This document shows, piece by piece, positions 16,692 to 24,192 of a DNA stretch of 64,000 nt; position 1 is the stretch's first letter; each line of letters begins with the position of its first letter. Below the pieces are notes generated by a model. The model was not told the origin of the DNA. It ran no database searches and saw only the letters and a list, made by a program, of their open reading frames with translations. This stretch comes from Halobacillus naozhouensis (GTDB lineage: Bacteria; Bacillota; Bacilli; Bacillales; Halobacillaceae). A program made the translations under genes and the position numbers. Location: assembly GCF_029714185.1 (NCBI RefSeq), contig NZ_CP121671.1, positions 930,001-994,000 on the forward strand, given 5' to 3'.

Positions 16692-17468
16692 TTAATCTCC
16701 AAAAAACCTGATCGTATTTTGGTAGAGCTGGTAGTGAACTTCGTCTAACGCCATCCCCTTCACCTTACTTATGGTAACTACTGATTTATGAATCATTTTT
16801 GGATGAGTAAGTTCATCTTTGAAAACTCCTTCAAATGGCCAGGGTCCATCGGTCTCGACCATCATCAACCGCAGGGGGTATTCCTTGATAAGTTGCTGAA
16901 TTTCGGATTCATACAAGCAATCAGGTGTCACAGAAATAAAGTACTGGTTGTTAATCATACGCTGGATCGTTGGAGATGAACCTTTAAACCAGTGGAAGTG
17001 AGCTTTATGAAAATCATAATTTTCTAGTACATCACAAGCAAGATCAGCATCCTCATAAATAGCATGGAGAATGAGGGGTTTGTTCAGTTTAACGGCTAGC
17101 TGAACGAAGCTTTCAAGCAGGTCCATATAAGGCTGCAAATTGAGTGAAGGATCTTCTTTTCGTAAATAGTAAGGGAGGCCGACCTCTCCAATCGCTGTGA
17201 TATTTTCTTTGTGTCGATCAATAAGCGAGAATAGCTGCTGCAGTTCTTGTTCGTTAGGCAGCTCTTGCTCCGGGTGAAATCCGATGGCTGGTTTGACTCG
17301 TTGATCCTGGTGAGCTAACTTCAAATTCGTTCGTGCCGATGTTGCGTGGTTCGAGACTGAAATTAAATGATCGATATGAAATGTTTCCAGCTCTTTTAAA
17401 ATCTGCTCTCGTGCTTCATCACTATACATATCGAGATGAATATGGGCATCAATAATACGCTGCGTCAT
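16692..17468 (-). CDS. TatD-family metal-dependent hydrolase
   Basis: The 258-residue protein has the amidohydrolase-fold marks of TatD: IIDAHIHLD near the N-terminus (metal-binding HxH), GEVGLPYY (metal-binding E), the LILHA histidine, HWFKGS, and the VETDGPW aspartate. TatD relatives act as DNases or phosphodiesterases. It overlaps the stop of the ABC ATPase gene by 4 bp (ATGA), so it is translationally coupled as the last gene of the TPP-riboswitch operon. That placement suggests a role in handling a thiamine precursor or breakdown product, as has been seen for other amidohydrolase-type genes in thiamine-salvage operons, but this is inference. Confidence 0.82.
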   Translation of the reverse strand: MTQRIIDAHIHLDMYSDEAREQILKELETFHIDHLISVSNHATSARTNLKLAHQDQRVKPAIGFHPEQELPNEQELQQLFSLIDRHKENITAIGEVGLPYYLRKEDPSLNLQPYMDLLESFVQLAVKLNKPLILHAIYEDADLACDVLENYDFHKAHFHWFKGSSPTIQRMINNQYFISVTPDCLYESEIQQLIKEYPLRLMMVETDGPWPFEGVFKDELTHPKMIHKSVVTISKVKGMALDEVHYQLYQNTIRFFGD

Positions 17469-18202
17469 GAGAATTCCCTCAATTCATTATAGATTGTTTT
17501 TTTCCATTCTAAGAATTCATGAGTGAGCATTAATGATTCTTCCCTTGGCCGTTTGAAGGGGATTTTGAACTCTCTTTGCACATATGCAGGTTTATTTGAT
17601 AATACAATAATTCGGTCTGACAAAAACAGGGCTTCTTCGATATTGTGGGTTACAAATAAAATCGAGCGTTTATAGTGTTCCCAAATTGACATTAGCCATT
17701 TTTGCATTTCGAGTCTGGTAAATTCATCGAGTGCAGAAAAGGGTTCATCTAAACAAATGAGTGATTGTGGGCTGAGCAGGCTTCTTATAAAGGAGGCACG
17801 TTGTTTCATGCCGCCTGACAGCTGGCTTGGATAAGCGGACTCGTACCCGCCCAGACCGGCTTTATCCATCATAACCCTGGCTGTTTCTGTATCACGCTTC
17901 CCAGCAATTTCAGCCCCTAACAGCACATTATCAAGAATCGTACGCCAGGGAAGAAGGGAGGGGCTTTGCGGCATATAGCTGATAGCTCCCCTTTTTCCAG
18001 TAATTCGTTGACCATCGAGATAAATGTCACCCTTTTCAGGAGGATAGAGACCTCCAATTAAATGAAAGAGCGTACTTTTCCCACTTCCTGAAGGTCCTAA
18101 AATGGAAACAAATTCAGCCTCATCAACATGAAGGGAGAGGTCTTTAATAATAGATTCGGAACCAAATGATTTGGATAATTGCTCAATCGATAACTTAGCC
18201 AT
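17465..18202 (-). CDS. thiZ: ABC transporter ATPase, thiamine precursor uptake (ThiZ-like)
   Basis: The 245-residue ATPase powers the ThiXYZ-type importer for thiamine pyrimidine precursors. Walker A is GPSGSGKST, the ABC signature LSGGMKQR and Walker B LICLDEP; the overall type is that of the taurine/nitrate/HMP group. The start was moved to the ATG at 18202 because AAGGCGGTGA lies 8 nt upstream; the GTG at 18214 falls inside that ribosome binding site. It overlaps the permease stop by 8 bp and the TatD start by 4 bp. The function is assigned from its place under a TPP riboswitch beside the ThiY-like protein. Confidence 0.85.
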   Translation of the reverse strand: MAKLSIEQLSKSFGSESIIKDLSLHVDEAEFVSILGPSGSGKSTLFHLIGGLYPPEKGDIYLDGQRITGKRGAISYMPQSPSLLPWRTILDNVLLGAEIAGKRDTETARVMMDKAGLGGYESAYPSQLSGGMKQRASFIRSLLSPQSLICLDEPFSALDEFTRLEMQKWLMSIWEHYKRSILFVTHNIEEALFLSDRIIVLSNKPAYVQREFKIPFKRPREESLMLTHEFLEWKKTIYNELREFS

Positions 18203-18968
18203 CTTGTTGATCACCGCCTTTTGATTGCCACTTCGTAAGAACCTTCTCTACCTTTGATATCACTCCAAAGAACAGCAGACTTAACATCATAATGAAGAAG
18301 ATTGCCACAAATACACGGTCTGTACGAAAGGAAGAAGAGGCTAGTGTCATGTAGACCCCGATTCCTTCATTCGCTCCCAGCCACTCGGAAATAACGGCTC
18401 CCATAACACTATAGGTTGCTGAGATTTTTAACCCGGAGAACATGGAAGGGATGGCATGAGGCCATTGTAATTTGCGAAAAATCTGTCCCTTTGATGCGCC
18501 AGCCATTTTCATGTAATGGATGAGCTCTTGGTTTGTTTGCCTTAAGCCGTCCATCGTGGCAACGGCGATTGGAAAAAAGCAGACGAGTACGATTACGATG
18601 ACTTTTGGAAGCCAGCCAAAGCCGAACCAAATTACGAGCAAGGGGGCAAGCACGATGATCGGTATGTTTTGCGATAAAATGATCAACGGATAAAAGGCTT
18701 CCCGTAAACTCGGGATCATGTGTAGGAGGATGGCTACAAGTAATCCGAAGCTTGTGCCAATTACAAAACCCAGCAACGCTAGCTGGATTGTTGAGAACAG
18801 GTGATGAGAGTACTGATCCCAGCCGTTTATGGCTTCTTGCCAAATCAAGGAGGGAGCGGGCAATATCCAGTCGGGCACCTCAAATAGCTTGCTGCTTGCT
18901 TCCCATAGGATAAGCAGAAGGATGAGGACCAACCCTGGTCTCCACCCTTTATAAATCAGCTTTTTCAT
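18195..18968 (-). CDS. thiX: ABC transporter permease, thiamine precursor uptake (ThiX-like)
   Basis: The 257-residue integral membrane protein has about six transmembrane segments and the cytoplasmic EAA-type loop (near MKMAGASKGQIFRKLQWP). It belongs to the permeases of the SsuC/TauC/ThiX class. Its ATG shares one base with the TAA of the gene before it, which shows tight coupling. It sits between the thiamine-binding small protein and the ATPase in the riboswitch-controlled operon and would form the membrane channel for formylaminopyrimidine or HMP-like precursors. Confidence 0.85.
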   Translation of the reverse strand: MKKLIYKGWRPGLVLILLLILWEASSKLFEVPDWILPAPSLIWQEAINGWDQYSHHLFSTIQLALLGFVIGTSFGLLVAILLHMIPSLREAFYPLIILSQNIPIIVLAPLLVIWFGFGWLPKVIVIVLVCFFPIAVATMDGLRQTNQELIHYMKMAGASKGQIFRKLQWPHAIPSMFSGLKISATYSVMGAVISEWLGANEGIGVYMTLASSSFRTDRVFVAIFFIMMLSLLFFGVISKVEKVLTKWQSKGGDQQDG

Positions 18969-19258
18969 TAACGATACTTCTCCGTAAGGGAGTCCATAGA
19001 AGTTCCGTTTGGCTGGTAAAGCACTTTAATTTGTGAAATGACGTTACTGGCACCTTTCTCGACCATGGCTTCATTTACCTTTTCTATCAAAGGTAAAATC
19101 TCTGCCAGGTTACCTTCAATCGTTGTTTCAAGAGGATGCACCTTATAGTTTAATCCGGATTCATGGATCACGGAGATGGCGTGATCGACATAAGGGATGA
19201 CATCTTCTTCATCTTTCGCCTTTGGAAGGATTTGTATGCTTACGAGTGAATTAGTCAT
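18968..19258 (-). CDS. MTH1187/YqgV-family (DUF77) thiamine-binding protein
   Basis: This 96-residue cytoplasmic protein belongs to the small ferredoxin-fold MTH1187/YkoF-related family: it opens with LVSIQILPKA and contains the typical HPLETTIEGNLAEILPLI segment. Members bind thiamine or its pyrimidine part. AGGAGG precedes the ATG. It lies 23 bp after the substrate-binding protein and overlaps the permease start by one base in the TPP-riboswitch operon, which strongly supports a link to thiamine metabolism, for example as an intracellular ligand buffer or sensor of the transporter. Confidence 0.85.
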   Translation of the reverse strand: MTNSLVSIQILPKAKDEEDVIPYVDHAISVIHESGLNYKVHPLETTIEGNLAEILPLIEKVNEAMVEKGASNVISQIKVLYQPNGTSMDSLTEKYR

Positions 19259-19281
19259 GCTATTGTCCTCCTATTAATCTT

Positions 19282-20274
19282 TTATTTTTCGGGTAAGAAT
19301 TTATTCGTGAAGGCTTCCTTAGCTTTCAACTTCTTATTAAGTAAATCATGGTTGTACATCCATTCAGCATAATTCTTCCAAACTTCTAAATCCTGCTGTC
19401 CCCAGCGTTTCGCATCGGCTTGATATTTAGGCGACAACCATTCTTGGCTGGCGTGAACGAGTTCCGGATCCAGGTCAGGCACGGCTTCGATTAATAGATC
19501 TGCTGCTTTGTCTGGATGATCGATGGCAAACTGATATCCTTTTGATACAGCGGCCATAAAGGCTTCAACGGTTTCTGGGTTATCGGCCATCATACTTTCA
19601 CTTGTCGTTAAGATGGGAGTATAGTAATCTAGTTTTTCAGAGTAATCGGTTAAGTACATCATGTTCAATTCTTGACCCCGAAGCTCAGCCTCTACACCTG
19701 TCCAGCCATAATAAATCCAGGCGAAGTCGACGTCTCGTTTAACAGCTGTGAAAAAATCAGTATTCCCCATATTAATGATGTTAACTTTCTCAACATCTGC
19801 ATTTTCCTTTTTCATTAATGAAGAGAGTACAGCTTTCTCGACAGGCGCGCCCCATCCACCGTATGTTTTACCTTCAAAGTCTTCAGGTGATGTGATGTCT
19901 TTCTCTTCAGGTGAAGCGAATCCTGAAGTGTTGTGCTGGATAATCGCTCCAATCGAGACAATCGGGATCTCTTGAATACGAGCTTCTGTCACCGTTTCCT
20001 GTGCACTAATGCCGAAGTCTGCTTTACCAGAGGCCACGAGTTGGTCTGCCCCGGCTTCCCCCGGGAGCATAATCTCAACATCTAAGCCTTGTTCTGCAAA
20101 GTACCCTTCAGCTTGAGCCACATAAAGTCCAGTATGGTTTGTGTTGGGTGTCCAATCGAGTACAAGCTTTACTTCCTGCTTTTTATCTCCGTTATGAGCC
20201 GTGTTACTTTCTTCACCACTCGAGCAGGCGGCTAATACAAGTAATGTACTAAAGAGTAATAAAAGCTTTTTCAT
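19282..20274 (-). CDS. thiY: Thiamine pyrimidine precursor-binding lipoprotein (ThiY-like, NMT1/THI5 family)
   Basis: The 330-residue protein has a lipoprotein signal peptide ending in LVLAACSS (Cys17) and is then anchored on the outer face of the membrane. The mature part begins with KLVLDWTPNTNHTGLYVA, the hallmark of THI5/NMT1-like periplasmic-binding proteins that bind N-formyl-aminomethyl-pyrimidine or HMP. AGGAGG stands 7 nt before the ATG. It is the first gene after a TPP riboswitch and is followed by the binding protein, permease and ATPase genes, giving a full ThiXYZ-type salvage importer. Confidence 0.9.
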   Translation of the reverse strand: MKKLLLLFSTLLVLAACSSGEESNTAHNGDKKQEVKLVLDWTPNTNHTGLYVAQAEGYFAEQGLDVEIMLPGEAGADQLVASGKADFGISAQETVTEARIQEIPIVSIGAIIQHNTSGFASPEEKDITSPEDFEGKTYGGWGAPVEKAVLSSLMKKENADVEKVNIINMGNTDFFTAVKRDVDFAWIYYGWTGVEAELRGQELNMMYLTDYSEKLDYYTPILTTSESMMADNPETVEAFMAAVSKGYQFAIDHPDKAADLLIEAVPDLDPELVHASQEWLSPKYQADAKRWGQQDLEVWKNYAEWMYNHDLLNKKLKAKEAFTNKFLPEK

Positions 20275-20344
20275 CTGGTTTCCTCCTAAAAAAGTGATGG
20301 TATGTTAACGCCAAGTTTAATTGGAAGCAGGGATTTTAGAGCAT

Positions 20345-20377
20345 GAAAAAAGCACCCTGGTACCATACCTAGGGTGC
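20345..20377 (-). terminator. Expression-platform terminator of the TPP riboswitch
   Basis: On the minus strand GCACCCT and AGGGTGC (20371-20377 and 20352-20358) form a stem around a 12-base loop, followed by six T residues. It lies between the aptamer and the ThiY-like gene and is the expected off-switch. Confidence 0.9.
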
Positions 20378-20407
20378 ATATCTACTAATAAACGAAAGTT
20401 CGTTTCA

Positions 20408-20502
20408 TATGTTTCCTACGCTGGTTTAAACCAGATCAGGTTCCAAGGGTCAGCATCTTTTACGGATACAATCTCAACCAGCTAAACTGGTCCCCCTACA
20501 TT
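20408..20502 (-). ncRNA. TPP riboswitch (THI element)
   Basis: Read on the minus strand, the segment holds the conserved TPP aptamer blocks in order: GTAGGGGGACC, CTGGTTGAGA, GCTGACCCTTGGAACCTGAT, then CTGG and CCAGCGTAGGAAAC. These are the CUGAGA-like, ACCCUU-GAACCUGAU and CAGCGUAGGGA signatures of the THI box. A terminator follows 30 nt later. It controls the ThiY-X-Z operon: with TPP bound, transcription should stop early. Confidence 0.95.
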
Positions 20503-20505
20503 CAA

Positions 20506-20534
20506 TCTATACATTTTTGTTAACACGTTGTCTT
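20506..20534 (-). promoter_or_regulatory. Probable sigma-A promoter upstream of the TPP riboswitch
   Basis: On the minus strand AAGACA (20529-20534) and TATAGA (20506-20511) are 17 nt apart, directly upstream of the aptamer. Confidence 0.55.
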
Positions 20535-20624
20535 TTAAACTGTGCCATAGATGCAGGTAATTATCAAGGGGGGGTGAGATATATAGGGAGAATAGTTAGT
20601 TTAATAAAGTTCGTTTCAAAAAAG

Positions 20625-20652
20625 TTTACAGAATTCGGAATTCGTTTATACA
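20625..20652 (+). promoter_or_regulatory. Candidate promoter of the CsbD-like gene
   Basis: TTTACA (20625-20630) and TATACA (20647-20652) are 16 nt apart. The spacer holds the palindrome GAATTCGGAATTC. No convincing SigB promoter (GTTT...GGGTA) was found although csbD genes are often SigB-controlled. Confidence 0.4.
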
Positions 20653-20674
20653 TAGGGCAAGGAGGCGATAGAAA

Positions 20675-20857
20675 ATGAGTAAAGGAAAAGGATATTCAGA
20701 TAAAGTTAAAGGAGCTGTAAGCAAAGCAAAAGGTGAAGTGAAGGACCAGGTAGGAAATGCTGCAGATAACAAGAGAATGCAAAATGAAGGGAAGAAGGAT
20801 AAGTTGAAAGGGAATGCTCAGAACGCATCAGGCGCTCATAAAAACAGAGAACAGTAG
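20675..20857 (+). CDS. CsbD-like small stress protein
   Basis: The 60-residue, lysine-rich hydrophilic protein matches the CsbD family: SDKVKGAVSKAKGEVKDQVG is the typical repeated K-G-x-x-K-x-A-x-G pattern, and the tail DKLKGNAQNASG is also standard. In B. subtilis csbD is part of the general stress response; the biochemical role is not known. AAGGAGG lies 8 nt upstream of the ATG. It precedes the gas vesicle operon on the same strand but is separated by a terminator. Confidence 0.85.
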   Translation: MSKGKGYSDKVKGAVSKAKGEVKDQVGNAADNKRMQNEGKKDKLKGNAQNASGAHKNREQ

Positions 20858-20951
20858 TAAAACCAATGTTTCTATTGGCGATATAATACGATCTAAGGTG
20901 AAAGAAATTGGGTTTGATGCTTCTAAGGCCGAACAATTAGAAGAGGAATTA

Positions 20952-20980
20952 AAACCGCTCGAGCAATCGAGCGGTTATTT
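20952..20980 (+). terminator. Terminator between the CsbD-like gene and the gas vesicle operon
   Basis: AACCGCTCGA (20952-20961) and TCGAGCGGTT (20966-20975) make a perfect 10-bp stem with a GCAA tetraloop, followed by ATTTT. Confidence 0.85.
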
Positions 20981-21287
20981 TAATGGGATAAGATGGCTTT
21001 TCCAGAGGGATTCGCACTTAATCATTTATCAAAACGGACTAATTATCAGAAATGTAATTCAATTGTTATGTTTGTATTATTTCTAATTCTGCACGTCTAA
21101 ATAAGTTGATTCCATTGGCTTTATTATATTACAAACAACGACCTCTAAATAATAATTAAGGAAAAACATGTAAATATTCATTCTTTATGAATGAAGCCAG
21201 GTTTTAAGTATTCATAAAGGTGTTATTGTGCACTAAAGCAAATTAATGATGTCGTTTCGAGGATTAACTTTGAAAGGAGAATCAAAA
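20981..21287 (+). other. Leader region upstream of gvpA
   Basis: No credible gene is present. The AT-rich stretch holds the perfect inverted repeat TTCATTC/GAATGAA at 21177-21195 and a further TATTCAT copy near 21209. GTTTTA (21201 region) followed 13 nt later by GTGTTAT faintly resembles a SigB promoter; no good sigma-A pair is obvious. The gvp promoter is expected here. Confidence 0.4.
21177..21195. promoter_or_regulatory. Inverted repeat, candidate gvp operator
   Basis: TTCATTC (21177-21183) and GAATGAA (21189-21195) are a perfect 7-bp inverted repeat with a 5-base centre, about 95 bp before gvpA. A dimeric regulator could bind here; no regulator gene lies nearby. Confidence 0.4.
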
Positions 21288-21548
21288 ATGAGTGTGCAAA
21301 AAACTGCAGATAGTTCTAGTCTCGCGGAAGTCATTGACAGAATTCTTGACAAAGGAATTGTAATAGATGCGTATGCACGAGTTTCCCTTGTAGGAATAGA
21401 AATTCTGACGGTTGAGGCCAGAGTGGTAATCGCAAGTGTGGATACATGGTTACGGTACGCCAATGCGGTTGGTTTACTGCGGGATGAAGCGCAAGAGGAA
21501 GGCATGGTGAAGCAACAAGGTGAGCGTGATACTCAATTCAGCTTCTAA
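21288..21548 (+). CDS. gvpA: Gas vesicle structural protein GvpA
   Basis: The 86-residue hydrophobic protein builds the ribbed gas vesicle wall. SSSLAEVIDRILDKGIVIDA, followed by VGIEILTVEARVVIASVDTW, is the near-invariant GvpA core. The start ATG 21288 has AAAGGAG 8 nt upstream; the ATG at 21246 lacks one. It opens a 14-gene operon in the order known from Priestia megaterium. A nearly identical paralogue, gvpB, lies 1.1 kb downstream; the first 57 residues differ at only two positions. Confidence 0.97.
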   Translation: MSVQKTADSSSLAEVIDRILDKGIVIDAYARVSLVGIEILTVEARVVIASVDTWLRYANAVGLLRDEAQEEGMVKQQGERDTQFSF

Positions 21549-21591
21549 CCATCCAACCATATCAAGAAAAAATTGAAAGAAGGTGAGTCTA

Positions 21592-22107
21592 GTGGCAAAT
21601 CAAGAAAACAGCGAACAGCAAACCATGCAACAGAGCGAAGAGCAGCAGACAGACCAGAATAAAAATCAGCAGGATCATGAGCAGAAATCTACTGAGTCTG
21701 CAAACTCTACGAATCTGGCTTTAATTGGCGGGGTAGTCGGAGCTAGCATGGGACTGTTGGCAAGTCCCGAAACAGGCAAAAAAGTAGCCGGTCGTATCGG
21801 GCAGTCTGAGGTATTCAAGGGTGCGAGCAGAGAACTCCGAAGAACTGCACAGGAAATCATTACTGAGCAGGCTATGATTACGTTAAGGCAAACAGCCGCA
21901 GGATACTGGGGTAAATACGAAAACAAATTGCTGAACCATGGCCAGGAAAAAGAGAAATCAGAAGAAGACAGAACGTCAAGTACAGAAACGAGTGAACATG
22001 ATGATTCTGAGCAGTACAAGGAACTGAAAGAGGAAAATAAACGCCTAAATGAAAATCTTCAACGGATTGAAGAGAAATTAAATGCATTGCTGGAGGCCAA
22101 AGGATAA
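21592..22107 (+). CDS. gvpP: Gas vesicle accessory protein GvpP
   Basis: The 171-residue protein has a Q/E-rich polar N-terminus, a small hydrophobic glycine-rich segment (ALIGGVVGASMGLLASPETG, about 43-62) like that of YtxH-type proteins, and a C-terminal charged coiled coil (YKELKEENKRLNENLQ). GTG 21592 is used because AAGGTGA lies 6 nt before it; GTG 21583 overlaps that site. Position two in the operon and its composition match GvpP of P. megaterium. Its biochemical role is unknown. It shares the glycine-rich segment and the coiled coil with GvpT. Confidence 0.85.
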   Translation: MANQENSEQQTMQQSEEQQTDQNKNQQDHEQKSTESANSTNLALIGGVVGASMGLLASPETGKKVAGRIGQSEVFKGASRELRRTAQEIITEQAMITLRQTAAGYWGKYENKLLNHGQEKEKSEEDRTSSTETSEHDDSEQYKELKEENKRLNENLQRIEEKLNALLEAKG

Positions 22108-22139
22108 AACCATAAGTCACCCTTGGAAGGGGGGATTTA

Positions 22140-22598
22140 ATGAGTGCTAAACCTATGAAGAAGGCCGTAGGGAAGGCGGCAAAGAAAGCAATCAAGAAAG
22201 CTCCTTCTGAATGGAAGCAGAAGGCTAAAGATGAACTTCAAAATAAAGCCACTGATAAAGTGGAAGAAAAAGTTCAATCAAAAGTAAATCAAGCTTCTGA
22301 GAAATTGGCTGAAGTGAAAGAGAACAATGCCCATAACGTTCATGGGAAAGCAGAAGATGCAAAAGAAAAGGTTCAGGATGTATTACTGTCAGTCCGTGAC
22401 AAGCTTGGAAACGTAAAAGAAGCAGGGGAAGAGTTTCAGAAGAAAATCTCCTCAAGTAATAAGAGGGACAAGGTAAAAGGTGTTGAGAACCTTAAAAGTG
22501 TCTCAGATATAAAAAGTGCAACCAATATTAAAGGACCATCTGAAGTAAAAAAGTCAACGGATTTGAAATCAGTAAACAACATTAAAAAAATAGGCTGA
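22140..22598 (+). CDS. gvpQ: Gas vesicle accessory protein GvpQ
   Basis: The 152-residue protein is lysine- and alanine-rich and predicted to be largely helical (KAVGKAAKKAIKKAPSEWK, then heptad-like KVEEKVQSKVNQASEKLAEV). The C-terminus holds degenerate short repeats of the form LKSVxxIKSAxNIK. Such low-complexity composition and the place between gvpP and gvpB fit GvpQ of P. megaterium. AAGGGGGG precedes the ATG. The function is unknown; it is not essential for the wall in the related cluster, as far as I recall. Confidence 0.82.
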   Translation: MSAKPMKKAVGKAAKKAIKKAPSEWKQKAKDELQNKATDKVEEKVQSKVNQASEKLAEVKENNAHNVHGKAEDAKEKVQDVLLSVRDKLGNVKEAGEEFQKKISSSNKRDKVKGVENLKSVSDIKSATNIKGPSEVKKSTDLKSVNNIKKIG

Positions 22599-22631
22599 TT
22601 CTTGACTTTAATTTTGAAAGGAGAATGTAAA

Positions 22632-22892
22632 GTGGCTGTACAAAAGACTGCTGATAGTTCCAGTTTAGCTGAGGTAATTGACCGTATTCTTGACAAAGGA
22701 ATTGTGATTGATGCGTATGCAAGAGTTTCTGTAGTAGGAATTGAAATCCTTACGGTTGAGGCCAGAGTCGTAATTGCCAGTGTTGATACGTGGTTACGTT
22801 ATGCTGAAGCTGTAGGTCTGCTGCGAGATGACGTGGAAGAAGAAGGGCTTCCTGCCCAACCGAATGAAAGAAATGCACAGTTTAGTATTTAG
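22632..22892 (+). CDS. gvpB: Gas vesicle structural protein GvpB (GvpA paralogue)
   Basis: The 86-residue protein is a second main wall protein, nearly identical to GvpA in its core (differences S2A, L34V, N58E and then a diverged tail). The start is GTG 22632, preceded by AAAGGAGAATGTAAA; no ATG is available nearby. In P. megaterium gvpB, not gvpA, is the copy linked to vesicle formation in the transferred cluster. A hairpin follows the gene and may hold down expression of the accessory genes. Confidence 0.95.
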   Translation: MAVQKTADSSSLAEVIDRILDKGIVIDAYARVSVVGIEILTVEARVVIASVDTWLRYAEAVGLLRDDVEEEGLPAQPNERNAQFSI

Positions 22893-22905
22893 GAAAAATG
22901 TGTAT

Positions 22906-22935
22906 GAGGGAACTCGCAACAATTGCGGGTCCCTC
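22906..22935 (+). terminator. Attenuator-like hairpin after gvpB
   Basis: GAGGGAACTCGCAA (22906-22919) pairs with TTGCGGGTCCCTC (22923-22935) around a 3-base loop with one bulge, followed by CACTTTTAC. It is the only good hairpin inside the operon and separates the wall genes from the accessory genes. Confidence 0.6.
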
Positions 22936-22967
22936 CACTTTTACTATGAACCACGTGGAGGAAGACT

Positions 22968-23228
22968 ATGGAAATTAAAGAAATCATGCAGAATGTGAAT
23001 AGTTTTTTTGCTGAACATGTAGCCCCGCCTCATAAAATTACTTCCGTTGAGAAGGCAGAGGAAGAAGGGTGGAGGGTTACGGTAGAAGTGATTGAAGAAA
23101 AGGAATATATGAAAAAGTATGCAAAGGACGAGATGCTCGGGACGTACGATGTTCTGGTCAATCAAGATAAAGAAGTCACCTCCTTTAAGCGAGTTGATAT
23201 CCGATATCGGAGTAAGATCGAAAGCTAA
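22968..23228 (+). CDS. gvpR: Gas vesicle protein GvpR (GvpO family)
   Basis: The 86-residue acidic protein matches the GvpO domain: a short helix, then KITSVEKAEEEGWRVTVEVIEEKEY and DEMLGTYDVLVNQDKEVTSFKRVDIRY, a beta-sheet pattern shared by GvpO/GvpR. GGAGGAAG precedes the ATG. GvpO is needed for vesicle formation in haloarchaea; the Bacillus equivalent is called GvpR. It follows the hairpin after gvpB and starts the accessory block. Confidence 0.9.
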   Translation: MEIKEIMQNVNSFFAEHVAPPHKITSVEKAEEEGWRVTVEVIEEKEYMKKYAKDEMLGTYDVLVNQDKEVTSFKRVDIRYRSKIES

Positions 23229-23254
23229 CAGAGGTGACTGGAGGGATGCCCTAA

Positions 23255-24166
23255 ATGACAGTCCTAAAGGAGAAAATTAATCATGACTCAAAAGCGCTGA
23301 TACAGGATACCAGGACAAAGAGTCTGCTTTCCCGTTCTTTAAGGTATTTAAAAGCAGGTTATCCGGTTCATTTTACGGGACCTGCCGGGGCAGGAAAAAC
23401 CTCCCTGGCTCTGGCTCTCGCGAAGAAACGAAAGCGCCCAGTCATGTTGATGCACGGGAATCATGAGTTAAATAACAAGGATCTGATCGGCGACTTTACG
23501 GGTTACACAAGTCAAAAGGTTGTCGACCAATATGTACGATCTGTTTATAAAAAGGATGAAAATGTTACGGAAACATGGAGAGATGGCCGGCTGCTTGAGG
23601 CAGCTAAACATGGGTATACGCTAGTGTATGACGAGTTTACCCGTTCGAGGCCAACGACGAATAACATCTTTCTGTCCATTTTAGAAGAAGGGGTGATCCC
23701 TTTATATGGATCGAAATTAACGGAGCCTTTCGTCCGTGTACATCCTGAGTTTTCAGTGATTTTCACGAGTAATCCGGTTGAATATGCAGGTGTTTATAAA
23801 ACACAGGATGCCTTATTGGATCGGTTGATTACGATTTCTGTGGATTATCAGGATCTTGATCGGGAAGCAGAGATTGTGTCTGAAAAAATAGGTGTCGAGG
23901 ATAGTGAAGCAAAGGCGATTACGACTCTAGTGACGAAATTACGCCAGCAATGTACGAAGGCTGACAGTAAAGGACCGAGTTTACGCTCCTCGCTTATGAT
24001 CGCAAGGCTGTCTTCAAAAGAAGATATTCCGATAGATGGGGAAAATGAAGACTTTCAGGAGTTGTGCCTGGATCTATTAAGTCATACAGTGAGCCGTTGC
24101 CTGGAAACTGAGCATCCTCTGCAAGAAGCTGAGAAGTTGATCCTCAATGAGTGCAGCAACGTATAA
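23255..24166 (+). CDS. gvpN: Gas vesicle AAA+ ATPase GvpN
   Basis: The 303-residue ATPase belongs to the MoxR-like AAA+ group. Walker A is GPAGAGKT (42-49) and Walker B TLVYDEF (about 122-128), followed by SRPTTNN and the sensor-1 FTSNPVEYAGV. GvpN is needed for vesicles to reach full size and probably remodels assembling wall complexes. GGAGGG lies 9 nt before the ATG. Length and sequence fit the family. Confidence 0.95.
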   Translation: MTVLKEKINHDSKALIQDTRTKSLLSRSLRYLKAGYPVHFTGPAGAGKTSLALALAKKRKRPVMLMHGNHELNNKDLIGDFTGYTSQKVVDQYVRSVYKKDENVTETWRDGRLLEAAKHGYTLVYDEFTRSRPTTNNIFLSILEEGVIPLYGSKLTEPFVRVHPEFSVIFTSNPVEYAGVYKTQDALLDRLITISVDYQDLDREAEIVSEKIGVEDSEAKAITTLVTKLRQQCTKADSKGPSLRSSLMIARLSSKEDIPIDGENEDFQELCLDLLSHTVSRCLETEHPLQEAEKLILNECSNV

Positions 24167-24192
24167 AGGATGAAGGTAAAGGAGAGAGAACA

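Noticed and set aside
20581..20660. SigB promoter for the CsbD-like gene
   Set aside because: GTTTAC and GGGCAA are present but 25 nt apart, far from the 12-15 nt needed.
20814..21086. A 90-codon reading frame overlapping the end of the CsbD-like gene
   Set aside because: It runs straight through the terminator hairpin at 20952-20980, has no ribosome binding site, and its second half is AT-rich non-coding sequence.
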